Shown here: positions 8,789-16,123 of the stretch, in pieces
Layout of the letters: every line of letters starts with the position of its first letter
How positions within the stretch are numbered: the first letter of the stretch is position 1
Assembly: GCA_017517865.1 (NCBI GenBank)
Contig: JAFWYB010000065.1
Location: 40,061-104,060, forward strand
Source of the DNA: Clostridia bacterium
GTDB lineage: Bacteria; Bacillota; Clostridia; Oscillospirales; Acutalibacteraceae
Length of the DNA stretch: 64,000 bases
Direction of reading: 5' to 3'
The notes under the pieces: model-generated
Database searches by the model: none
The model's input: only the letters and a program-made list of their open reading frames with translations
Told to the model about the DNA's origin: nothing
Program-made: the position numbers and the translations under genes

Positions 8789-8815
8789 AAAAAAGCACCC
8801 GCGCGGGTGCTTTTT
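8789..8815 (-). terminator. Terminator of the alkaline phosphatase gene
   Basis: Perfect 16-base palindrome GCACCCGCGCGGGTGC (8795-8810) flanked by A and T runs. It lies 2 bases past the phosphatase stop. Confidence 0.85.
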
Positions 8816-8816
8816 A

Positions 8817-9932
8817 TTATTTACTTATGGGGAATTGCTTTTCGTCAAAGCCGAGCACTCTTGCAATCTGAACGGGAATTTCACGGTTCTTTACAAGGGT
8901 ATCACTTGTAAAGCCCGCATCGGTTGCGCTTACAAAGAGAGGAACGTCCCATGTGTCGTGATCATCGCTTGTGAAGTAGTATTCACCGGTTTCTTCATTG
9001 AGTGTGATGCCGCCGGTGCCGTGGTCGGCAGTTACAACAACAAGAGTTTCTCCGTCTTTCTTTGCAAAATCGAGAGCGGCAGCAACAGCCTTATCAAATT
9101 CAACGGTGCATTCCGTAACGCCTTCCATAATGTTATTATGGGCATTCTTATCAATACATGCACCCTCAACCATAAGGAAGAAGCCGTCTTCGTCAGCTGA
9201 AAGAATGTCGATAGCCTTTTTTGTCATCTCCTCAACAGAGGGAGTGTTGTATTCGTCAGTGCAGTTGTAAAGGTCATCATAATTGAACTGAGCAATTGAG
9301 CGTGAGCCTGCCTTGAGTGCACGCATATCGTCTTCGTTATCAATATAGGTCCAGCCCTTTGCTTCTGCTTTTTTCTTTGTTATGCTGTCTGTGTCACCGC
9401 CCCAGATGAGGTCAAGGTCACTGTTGAGCTGATCCTTGCAGATCTGACCCTCGTTGGTTCTTGCGAAGGTGTGAGCTGAGAAGGAAGAGGGGGTTGCTCC
9501 GGAGGTCTGGTCGGTTGTTACAACGCCCGCCGCCTTGCCGTTAGCCTTTGCAAGCTCTGAAAGATTCATAGGTACGTTTATATCGGCAGGTGAAAGAAGA
9601 TCGAAGGGGTAAACACCTACTGTGCCGTTGATTACTCTTACGCCCGTTGCCAACGCGGTACCGCCTGCTGCGGAGTCGGTGTAGCTGTTCATAAAGGAAT
9701 CGATGTCGCTTGAAGCCTTGACGGGCATATCGTTCATAACGAGGTCGATACCGGTGATTTCTTCTGTTGCGGCAATTGTGTTGAAGCTCATACCGTCACC
9801 GATGAGAAGAATAACATTTTTGTATTTGCCCTCGGTGAAATCGTCGCTGACGTTGCCTACAAGGCCGAGTGAGCCGAACACGCCCATAAGGAAGGACATA
9901 AATATTGCCACGATACTTTTAATGACAGTCAT
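8817..9932 (-). CDS. Alkaline phosphatase, exported
   Basis: A 371-residue PhoA-family metal-dependent phosphomonoesterase. An N-terminal hydrophobic segment (about residues 3-25) serves as signal peptide or anchor. Family motifs in order: LIGDGMS (metal ligand Asp), DSAAGGTALATG holding the nucleophilic serine, VTTDQTSGATPSSFSAHT, MVEGACIDKNAHNN and VTADHGTGG (metal ligands). ATG at 9932 is chosen because GAAAGGAG lies about 8 bases upstream; the frame continues 23 codons further without a site. It has its own promoter and terminator, so it is monocistronic. No Pho box was recognised. Confidence 0.9.
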   Translation of the reverse strand: MTVIKSIVAIFMSFLMGVFGSLGLVGNVSDDFTEGKYKNVILLIGDGMSFNTIAATEEITGIDLVMNDMPVKASSDIDSFMNSYTDSAAGGTALATGVRVINGTVGVYPFDLLSPADINVPMNLSELAKANGKAAGVVTTDQTSGATPSSFSAHTFARTNEGQICKDQLNSDLDLIWGGDTDSITKKKAEAKGWTYIDNEDDMRALKAGSRSIAQFNYDDLYNCTDEYNTPSVEEMTKKAIDILSADEDGFFLMVEGACIDKNAHNNIMEGVTECTVEFDKAVAAALDFAKKDGETLVVVTADHGTGGITLNEETGEYYFTSDDHDTWDVPLFVSATDAGFTSDTLVKNREIPVQIARVLGFDEKQFPISK

Positions 9933-9972
9933 AATATTTTCTCCTTTCGCGTTAAAAAATATCTGCAATCCG

Positions 9973-10001
9973 ATTATACATAAAAGGACTGCAGATTTCA
10001 A
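9973..10001 (-). promoter_or_regulatory. Promoter of the alkaline phosphatase gene
   Basis: On the minus strand: TTGAAA (10001-9996), 17-bp spacer, TATAAT (9978-9973). Confidence 0.8.
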
Positions 10002-10006
10002 TAATT

Positions 10007-10471
10007 TTAATCAAATTTAAGTGTTTTCTTCTGCATTTTTTCAAAAAGAAGAAGAAGGAAATAGCCTGCAGAAGCACCGCAAAGGTTGAGAATGAGGTCA
10101 TCTATATCACATGAGCCCAACAGAGTGAAAAACTGCAGAACCTCGACGGCTGTGATTAGCAGGGCAACGGTAAGAATAAAGGGAAGATATTTTTTAAGCC
10201 GCGGAAAGATTTCTCTCAGAAGCCCGAGAGGCATAAAAAGCACGATGTTGCCTGCAAGGTTACGGAAGGCGAGCTCCACCGAGCGGGCATCAGTGCTGTA
10301 TTTTGCAAGCCTTGAAAAAAGCTTTACCGTTTCAAAGGGTACAAGATTTATGTTGTTTCTGAGGCTGTCGGTGTAATCCGTAAAATCCGTGTATCCGAGC
10401 CGTTGACCGAAAAGAAGCCAGAGCATAACGGCCGAATAAACAATAAACAGTGGCTTGATATACTTTTTCAT
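10007..10471 (-). CDS. VanZ-family membrane protein
   Basis: A 154-residue integral membrane protein of the VanZ-like family. Four hydrophobic helices are visible (about residues 7-23, 74-90, 97-114 and 130-146). The family pattern is present as GNIVLFMPLG, EVLQFF and DIDDLILNLCGASAG. It is last in a minus-strand cluster, 10 bases after the alaX-like stop. VanZ proteins are linked to low-level teicoplanin resistance in enterococci, but most chromosomal members are of unknown function; no van genes are nearby. Confidence 0.8.
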   Translation of the reverse strand: MKKYIKPLFIVYSAVMLWLLFGQRLGYTDFTDYTDSLRNNINLVPFETVKLFSRLAKYSTDARSVELAFRNLAGNIVLFMPLGLLREIFPRLKKYLPFILTVALLITAVEVLQFFTLLGSCDIDDLILNLCGASAGYFLLLLFEKMQKKTLKFD

Positions 10472-10481
10472 AAATAATCAC

Positions 10482-11657
10482 TCAGCATTCCGCATTAAGA
10501 AAGGCCCTTAAGCCTTCTTCGGTTGCGGCAGCAAGGCTGCCCTGCACTATTTCGGGTCTGCCGCCGCCGCGACCTGAGAATTTTGTGTTTAATTTTTTAG
10601 CAAGAGGGCGCAGGTCAGTGCTTTTACCTGCGATGCAATACCTGATAATTTCTCTGTCCTCACAGAAGCAGGCCGCGAAGCAGGTTGCCTTATCCATAAT
10701 TGAAAGGGTGAAATCACTTAACAGCTTATCCTTGAGTCTTGAGTCGAAGATGATGATTCTGTCGGAGGGTGAGATTCTCTCTGCCTCGTCTTTGATAAAG
10801 CGTCGGTTAAGACCGACTATTTCATACTTCAGCCTTTCGTTTTCCTCAAGTAGTCTTTCTACGGCAGCGGAGGTTTCCTCCTGCTTTGCTTTTGTAAGCA
10901 CGGAAACTTTTTTGTTTTCGTTAAGCTTGTGGCGTATATCTGTGAGTGCTCTTTCACCGCAAAGAATTGAAATACGGGTGCCGCCCTTGTATCGCTCATA
11001 GCCCACAACCATAACTGTGCCGATTTCTCCCGTTCTCCTTACATGGGGAGCACAGCAGGCGCACATATCCACACCGGGAATTTCAACAAGGCGGGTCTGA
11101 CCTTCAATTTCTATCTTGCTGCGGTAATCGATAGTCTTAAGTTCTTCATCTGTGGGAAATAAAATGCGGATTTCAAGGTTATCCCATACGGCTTTATTGA
11201 CAAGGCTTTCTACTTTACAGATATCCTCTTCACTGAACTCGCCGTCAAAATCCAAGGTGACAACCTCTGAACCAAGATGAAAGCCTACGTTATTGTATCC
11301 GTAAAGCTTATGAACAATTCCCGAGAAAATATGCTCACCGGAGTGCTGCTGCATATCGGAAAAACGCTTTTTAAAGTCAATTTTTCCTGCCAAATGGGCC
11401 CCGATTTCAAGTTTTTTCACATTTTCCTCAGAGTTTTCCACGAAATGTATTATCTTTCCGTCGATAATTTGTACATTTTCCACATTCATATTATTGAGCC
11501 ATCCGCGGTCTGAGGTCTGACCTCCACCCTCGGGAAAAAAGGCGGTACGGTCAAGTATGAGGCAGATATGATTGCCAGTGGTGTAAAGGTCAACAGCTTT
11601 ACACTCGAATTCGGTTATATAGCTGTCGCCGTCGTATAATTTTTCTGTCATTGTCAT
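10482..11657 (-). CDS. AlaX-like alanyl-tRNA editing protein with DHHA1 domain
   Basis: A 391-residue free-standing homologue of the alanyl-tRNA synthetase editing and C-terminal domains, expected to hydrolyse mischarged Ser- or Gly-tRNA(Ala). Zinc/catalytic motifs are HSGEH (about residues 103-107) and CACCAPH (about 196-202). A coiled segment rich in Glu and Lys (about 245-290) leads to a DHHA1 domain ending in GRGGGRPEIVQG. Length fits the long AlaX class. The start follows AAGGAT by 7 bases. It begins 12 bases after the DUF1015 stop and probably shares its promoter. Confidence 0.88.
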   Translation of the reverse strand: MTMTEKLYDGDSYITEFECKAVDLYTTGNHICLILDRTAFFPEGGGQTSDRGWLNNMNVENVQIIDGKIIHFVENSEENVKKLEIGAHLAGKIDFKKRFSDMQQHSGEHIFSGIVHKLYGYNNVGFHLGSEVVTLDFDGEFSEEDICKVESLVNKAVWDNLEIRILFPTDEELKTIDYRSKIEIEGQTRLVEIPGVDMCACCAPHVRRTGEIGTVMVVGYERYKGGTRISILCGERALTDIRHKLNENKKVSVLTKAKQEETSAAVERLLEENERLKYEIVGLNRRFIKDEAERISPSDRIIIFDSRLKDKLLSDFTLSIMDKATCFAACFCEDREIIRYCIAGKSTDLRPLAKKLNTKFSGRGGGRPEIVQGSLAAATEEGLRAFLNAEC

Positions 11658-11669
11658 AATTTATCCTTC

Positions 11670-12917
11670 TCAGCTTAGCTTGTGTATGAAAAGTCCGCTT
11701 AAAAGCTTGGGCTCAAACCACGTTGATTTCGGGGGCATAACCTTGCCTGCATCAGCAATTGCCATCAAGTCCTCCAGTGAGGTCGGGTACATTGAGAAGG
11801 CAATTCTCATATCGGTCCTGCAGCGCCTTTCAAGCTCTGCAAGCCCTCTTATGCCGCCTACAAAATCTATTCTCTTATCGGTTCTCGGGTCTGAAATACC
11901 GAAAACGGGAGTGATGCAGTTGTTCTGCAGAATTGAAACATCAAGTCTGTCAACGGGGTCATTTTCGTCAAAGGTACCCGTCCTTGCGGTGAGCTTATAC
12001 CATTTACTGTCGAGATACATACCGAAAGTGTGCTTTGCTTCGGGCTTGTATTGGCCCTCACCGGTATACTCTTCAAGTGTAAATTTTTCACCGAGCTTAG
12101 AGAAAAGCTCTGCCTCGGTGAGACCGTTCAAATCCTTGATTACACGGTTATAATCCATAATCTCCAGCTCGTTTTCAGGGAAGGCAACTGCGAGAAAGAA
12201 GTTGAATTCCTCACTGCCGTTATAGTCAGGGAGCTGCTCACGTCTCTTCTTTCCCACTCTTACGGCTGAGGCACAGCGGTGGTGACCGTCTGCAATATAG
12301 AGATAATCTATATCTGCAAAAAGCTGTGAAAGCTCTGCGTTTGTTTTATCGCAGTCTATAACCCACACTGTGTTAGCAATACCGTCATCGGTAACGAAAT
12401 CGTAAACAGGGTCGTGAGCTTTCTTCCATGAATTTATAATTTGTGAAAGAGCGTCGTTCTTTCTGTAGGTAAGGAAAATCGGGCCTGTGTTTGCATCGCA
12501 GTAATCCACGTGTCTGATGCGGTCAGCTTCCTTATCGGCTCTTGTGAATTCATGCTTTTTTATGATGTTGTTCATATAGTCGTCAATGGAAGCACAGCCT
12601 ACAAGACCTGTCTGACTTCTTCCGTTCATAATCTGGCGGTATATATAAAAACAGTTTTTCTCATCACTTTTGCAAATACCCTTGCTTTCGAGCTCGAAGA
12701 GATTTTCCTTTGCCTTAAGATAAACCTGCTCACTGTATAAATCGGTACCCTCGGGAAGGTCGATTTCTGCCTTGTCAACGTGAAGGAATGAATAGGGATT
12801 ATTCCTTGTCATTTCTTTTGCCTCTGCGCTGTTCATAACATCGTAGGGGAGAGCCCCCACTCTGTCTGCATACTCCGGTACGGGTCTTAAAGCCCGGAAG
12901 GCTCTGAATACTGCCAT
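11670..12917 (-). CDS. DUF1015 family protein
   Basis: A 415-residue cytoplasmic protein of the DUF1015 family. The N-terminal FRALRP and GALPYDVM segments and the later YIADGHHRCASA motif are typical. ATG at 12917 is preceded by AAAAGGAG, whereas the frame's 14 extra codons have no site. Members often neighbour serine biosynthesis genes, and an ATP-dependent serine kinase activity has been described for some; that activity here would be by analogy only. First gene of the operon with the alaX-like and vanZ-like genes. Confidence 0.85.
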   Translation of the reverse strand: MAVFRAFRALRPVPEYADRVGALPYDVMNSAEAKEMTRNNPYSFLHVDKAEIDLPEGTDLYSEQVYLKAKENLFELESKGICKSDEKNCFYIYRQIMNGRSQTGLVGCASIDDYMNNIIKKHEFTRADKEADRIRHVDYCDANTGPIFLTYRKNDALSQIINSWKKAHDPVYDFVTDDGIANTVWVIDCDKTNAELSQLFADIDYLYIADGHHRCASAVRVGKKRREQLPDYNGSEEFNFFLAVAFPENELEIMDYNRVIKDLNGLTEAELFSKLGEKFTLEEYTGEGQYKPEAKHTFGMYLDSKWYKLTARTGTFDENDPVDRLDVSILQNNCITPVFGISDPRTDKRIDFVGGIRGLAELERRCRTDMRIAFSMYPTSLEDLMAIADAGKVMPPKSTWFEPKLLSGLFIHKLS

Positions 12918-12967
12918 AAAATCAACTCCTTTTAATTGCTGAGCTCTGTGCTCGGACATACATTGCT

Positions 12968-12996
12968 ATTTTAAGGCTTTTCTTATTTTTTGTCAA
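12968..12996 (-). promoter_or_regulatory. Promoter of the DUF1015 operon
   Basis: On the minus strand: TTGACA (12996-12991), 17-bp spacer, TAAAAT (12973-12968). It lies in the 130-bp gap before spoVAC. I did not find a convincing sigma-G promoter for spoVAC in the same gap. Confidence 0.75.
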
Positions 12997-13047
12997 TGTA
13001 TATTTTGCCTTTGAGGGTAAATGATAAAGATGAAAGGAAGGTCTGTT

Positions 13048-13491
13048 ATGTCTGTTTCAAGAGAAGAATACGGAAAAATGGCGAAAAGAGCCTCGCCGCG
13101 GTCACCTGTACTCAAGAACTGTCTGCTTGCCTTTACTGCGGGCGGCTTTATATGCGCTCTTGCCGAAGGAATATATATCTGGATGCGCTTTTACGGTTTG
13201 GATGAAAAGCAAGGAAGATCCGTTGCGATGATATGTATTATCGCATTGACCGCTATTCTCACGGGTGCAGGTGTTTTTGACAATATCGCCAAGCTTGTGG
13301 GAGCGGGTACTATGGTGCCCATATCGGGCTTTGCAAATTCAGTGGTATCTCCTGCTCTTGAATTCAAAGCTGAGGGTAAAATTACGGGTACTGCAGCTCA
13401 GATGTTTTCCATAGCGGGACCGGTAATAGTGTTTGGCTGCTCCTGCGCGGCTGTTTACGGATTTATCATATACATTTTCGGTTTATATTAA
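13048..13491 (+). CDS. spoVAC: Stage V sporulation protein AC
   Basis: A 147-residue membrane protein of the SpoVA channel that moves calcium-dipicolinate across the inner spore membrane. Family features are REEYGKM near the N-terminus, SPVLKN, the glycine-rich GAGTMVPISGFANS and several membrane helices. Length agrees with the roughly 150 residues of Bacillus SpoVAC. ATG at 13048 is chosen because AGGAAGG stands 6 bases upstream and the protein then starts as in the family; the frame's earlier ATG at 13021 has no site. It is followed after 12 bases by spoVAD. Confidence 0.93.
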   Translation: MSVSREEYGKMAKRASPRSPVLKNCLLAFTAGGFICALAEGIYIWMRFYGLDEKQGRSVAMICIIALTAILTGAGVFDNIAKLVGAGTMVPISGFANSVVSPALEFKAEGKITGTAAQMFSIAGPVIVFGCSCAAVYGFIIYIFGLY

Positions 13492-13503
13492 GGAGGCCCC
13501 TCA

Positions 13504-14151
13504 ATGGCAAAACGCAAAGGTAAAACTATTATATTAGACAGTAAGCCGTCAATAAAGGCGAATGCCGCCGCGGCGGGCAAAAAAGAGAGTGAGGGCCCTC
13601 TCGGCAAGGAATTTGACAAGGTTTACAAAGATACAACATTAGGTGAGGATTGCTGGGAAAAAGCAGAAAGTGAGCTCCTTAAAACGGCGGTCTGTATTGC
13701 AATAGAAAAATCGGGCAAAGCTCTCGAAGAAATTGATGCTGTTTATTCCGGCGACCTTCTCAATCAGTGCATAGGTTCCACCTTTGGCCTCAGGGAGCTT
13801 AACCTGCCCTTTTGCGGTCTTTACGGCGCCTGCTCAACCATGGCTCTGAGTCTTATTCAGGCCTCGCTTGCTATAGAAAGCGGCGGCTTTGGCTGTACTG
13901 TAGCCGCAACAAGCTCACATTTCTGCTCAGCGGAAAAGCAGTTCAGATACCCTCTTGAATACGGCGGGCAGAGAACGCCCACATCACAGTGGACCGTTAC
14001 GGGTGCAGGCGCGGCGGTGCTTGAGTGCATCAGTGGTGCCTACCCTTACATCGACAGCGTTCACTTAGGCACAATTCAGGATTTAGGGGTCACTGATGCT
14101 AACAATATGGGCGCGGCAATGGCTCCTGTAGATGTTAAAATAGAACCATAA
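13504..14151 (+). pseudogene. spoVAD: spoVAD, 5' part, interrupted by the mobile element
   Basis: The first 208 codons of SpoVAD, a thiolase-fold protein that binds dipicolinic acid in the SpoVA complex. The N-terminus reads GKTIILDSKPSI, and the segment GLYGACSTMALSLIQA resembles the thiolase active-site region. The host protein stops at NNMGAAMAP (codon 14125-14127). The frame then reads seven foreign residues, VDVKIEP, and ends at TAA. Family members continue for about 130 more residues, and exactly that part is found at 48172-48576. TAAGGAGG precedes the ATG. As it stands the product lacks the C-terminal half and should be inactive unless the element excises. Confidence 0.95.
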
Positions 14152-14155
14152 ATTA
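14100..14155 (+). other. attL, left junction of the element
   Basis: CCTG at 14125-14128 is the only stretch identical to the right junction. Left of it is spoVAD coding sequence; right of it begins TAGATGTTAAAATAGAACC, one arm of the predicted attP. The crossover dinucleotide lies within CCTG, with CC at the symmetry centre of the arms. Confidence 0.85.
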
Positions 14156-14186
14156 AGCGAAAAGCAACACAAAATCTTACACAAAT

Positions 14187-14193
14187 TTCGACA
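14187..14193 (-). promoter_or_regulatory. Spo0A-box-like site near the left end
   Basis: TGTCGAA on the minus strand, continuing as TGTCGAAATTTG, which is identical over 12 bases to part of the repeat upstream of the KAP-NTPase operon. As a lone 7-mer it could be chance. Confidence 0.3.
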
Positions 14194-14212
14194 CGAAAGG
14201 TGGTGAAAACGC

Positions 14213-14226
14213 CCTATTTTACTGGG
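14213..14226 (+). repeat. Left copy of a 14-bp subterminal inverted repeat
   Basis: CCTATTTTACTGGG, 85 bp inside the left crossover, is the exact reverse complement of 48107-48120 near the right end. The unequal distances (85 and 49 bp) set it apart from the attP arms; it may be an accessory site for the recombinase or a directionality factor. Confidence 0.6.
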
Positions 14227-14366
14227 GTTATAGGCATTTTAGGGTTAACATTTTTGATGATGGTGAAAGTGTCTGAAAACACTCGTTTACAATTTATTTA
14301 CAAATAGTTTTTGACACAAAAATCAGCACTATTATTACAATAAAGAAAAATGAAAGGATGAATCAA

Positions 14367-14780
14367 ATGAAAATTACATACCGCGAAGTAAATGGTTATC
14401 TTATCCCAAATCTCAAACTGCCACCTGAAGAAGCCAATATCAGGCTTGGTAAATGGGGAATGGTGTATAAGGATTATCTTGAAAATAATAAGAAGGTGTT
14501 TTTCAATATGCTGCTTATGCAAGGCAAACTGTATCAGAACTGTGCCGAGGTTGAAAAGCAGGCTCGGTATATGTATGATATGCTCATTGAGCAGATGAAA
14601 ATGGCGGAGGGTGTTACCGAGCAACTGAAAGAAGATAATCAGATGGAGTGGATACAGAGAATGGGGAATATTGAAGCAAGGGCAAGGGAGATGATTCAAC
14701 TGAACTTGTTTATAATTAAAAACAGTTGTAATAAGTTGAAAGTTTTTTCTCAACTAAAAAACAATTGCAACTCATATTGA
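14367..14780 (+). CDS. tnpV: TnpV-like transposon protein
   Basis: A 137-residue protein like TnpV of Tn4451-type elements. The conserved N-terminus (MKITYREVNGYLIP) and the mid-region EDNQMEWIQRMGNIEARARE are visible. ATG at 14367 is preferred over 14358 because GAAAGG is then 9 bases upstream. The last roughly 20 residues (after IQLNLF) do not look like the family and run next to a transposase remnant, so the C-terminus has probably been replaced by an old insertion. Function in these elements is not established. In the circular form this would be the first gene behind the promoter formed at the joint. Confidence 0.8.
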   Translation: MKITYREVNGYLIPNLKLPPEEANIRLGKWGMVYKDYLENNKKVFFNMLLMQGKLYQNCAEVEKQARYMYDMLIEQMKMAEGVTEQLKEDNQMEWIQRMGNIEARAREMIQLNLFIIKNSCNKLKVFSQLKNNCNSY

Positions 14781-14907
14781 TAACTCAACAATAGAATCAT
14801 TGAACGGTTGGATTAAAGGAGAATATCGGAAAGGATTTAATTTACGTAATGTAGACAATGTTCCTTTGTTTATCGAAAACAATGTTCATTATTTTAACAA
14901 TGAATGA
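14758..14907 (+). pseudogene. Transposase C-terminal remnant
   Basis: An open stretch that begins right after an in-frame TAA and reads DNSTIESLNGWIKGEYRKGF, then ends VHYFNNE before TGA. The NSTIESLNGWIK and YFNNE segments resemble the DDE (integrase core) C-terminus of IS3-like transposases. There is no start, ribosome site or catalytic core, so it is a fossil, possibly the cause of the altered tnpV end. Confidence 0.6.
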
Positions 14908-14921
14908 TTGTCTTGCAAACT

Positions 14922-14970
14922 AAATATCAAACCCCTTGTTCAGTACGGTTGAACAAGGGATTTGATATTT
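14922..14970. terminator. Long bidirectional hairpin terminator
   Basis: A 20-bp stem with one mismatch (14922-14941 with 14951-14970; ends AAATATCAAA and TTTGATATTT), 9-base loop, followed by a T-rich stretch. It ends the tnpV side and the minus-strand four-gene operon. Confidence 0.75.
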
Positions 14971-15045
14971 GGTGCTTTTTATTGTCTACTTTTATTTAAC
15001 GGGTTCATTTACAACGGTGATTTTGATTATAGAATAGTTGCTTTG

Positions 15046-16068
15046 TTAGAAATCATATGGACAATAGATATTCGTTTCGATCTCTAATGATTTTACTTGA
15101 TCTTTAATTTTTACTTTTATTGATGATTTGATGTCAGAATGTGATATTGAGTTATAAAACAATCTGTAAATTTCTAAAATTGCTTCTTCATTAAAGATAT
15201 TATTTGTATAGTCTATTGAGTGTTTTAATTTTGTCATCTTACATAATCCATCCAAATAATATACATATGAAATATTGACAGAGTCCATTGATAATGGATT
15301 TCTCCGTAATTTTTCTATAATTGGTGCAGCTTTTTCATATTCACCCTCATCCATCATTAAATCTGCATATCTAAGCCAACATCGTGGACAAAATTTAAAC
15401 CTATTTATAGCTTCTTCCAAAACCAAAATGCTTTTTTGATAGTGATTGGTTTTGCTATAGATTTCTTGCTCTCTGCGCCACCCATCTTCATCATTAGGAA
15501 AATATGTTTGATACTCTTTGGTTAAAGCAATAATTGATTCGATATCTTTTCCTGAATATGATAAATATTGAGATAACAAAAATTCTATACTGAAAGAAAA
15601 GGCTCTCCATGTCCACTTTGTTCTGTCAATTTTGAGAAGCACAGATAACCATTCTTTGCATTTATTTGTTTTTCCACAACAACTTCCATAACGAATAGCA
15701 TCTGCCAACAAATCTGTATTTTCCTCATAATTTTTTAGTCCCAATTCAACTATCTGAAGTGCGGTTCTATAATTGTTATACTGTCTTAAAATAGAGACAG
15801 AAAAATTATGGAAATCGTCTGCTAATCCTTCTATTAGTTTATTCTCTTCGGAAAGACTTTTCATAATTTTATCCAATACTTCTTCAGCAGCCTCTTTGCC
15901 GTCCGAGTCAACTGATAAACAAAACAGTTCATCCGCATCCGCAACACTAATTATATCAAACGTATTATCAGGTTTTTCGAGTTGCTGAGTGTTCGATAAA
16001 ATCATTTTTTCAGAATTCGTTTCCATAGAAGTTTGTTGTTCAAGTTTTAGTTTGCTCATATCATCCAT
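15046..16068 (-). CDS. TPR-like protein, last gene of the KAP/VirD4-like operon
   Basis: A 340-residue soluble protein with no assigned function. The first 70 residues are polar and low in complexity. From about residue 95 it is helical with tetratricopeptide-like pairs, for example YRTALQIVELGLKNYEEN, YQKSILVLEEAINRFKFC and YEKAAPIIEKLRR. ATG at 16068 has GAAAGGAAA upstream; the 16 earlier codons in frame have no site. It lies 55 bases after the VirD4-like gene and just before a strong terminator. A scaffold or adaptor role in a complex with the three upstream products is inference. Confidence 0.7.
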   Translation of the reverse strand: MDDMSKLKLEQQTSMETNSEKMILSNTQQLEKPDNTFDIISVADADELFCLSVDSDGKEAAEEVLDKIMKSLSEENKLIEGLADDFHNFSVSILRQYNNYRTALQIVELGLKNYEENTDLLADAIRYGSCCGKTNKCKEWLSVLLKIDRTKWTWRAFSFSIEFLLSQYLSYSGKDIESIIALTKEYQTYFPNDEDGWRREQEIYSKTNHYQKSILVLEEAINRFKFCPRCWLRYADLMMDEGEYEKAAPIIEKLRRNPLSMDSVNISYVYYLDGLCKMTKLKHSIDYTNNIFNEEAILEIYRLFYNSISHSDIKSSIKVKIKDQVKSLEIETNIYCPYDF

Positions 16069-16123
16069 AGTACATTTCCTTTCAAAATATAATAATTTTA
16101 TATCATATAATATCAATTTGACA

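Noticed and set aside
8646-9200. 184-codon plus-strand frame
   Set aside because: It overlaps the alkaline phosphatase terminator and gene in antisense, lacks a ribosome site and gives no recognisable protein.
12930-13047. Sigma-G promoter for spoVAC
   Set aside because: No pair of boxes with the right sequence and spacing could be found by eye; forespore expression rests on knowledge of the family.
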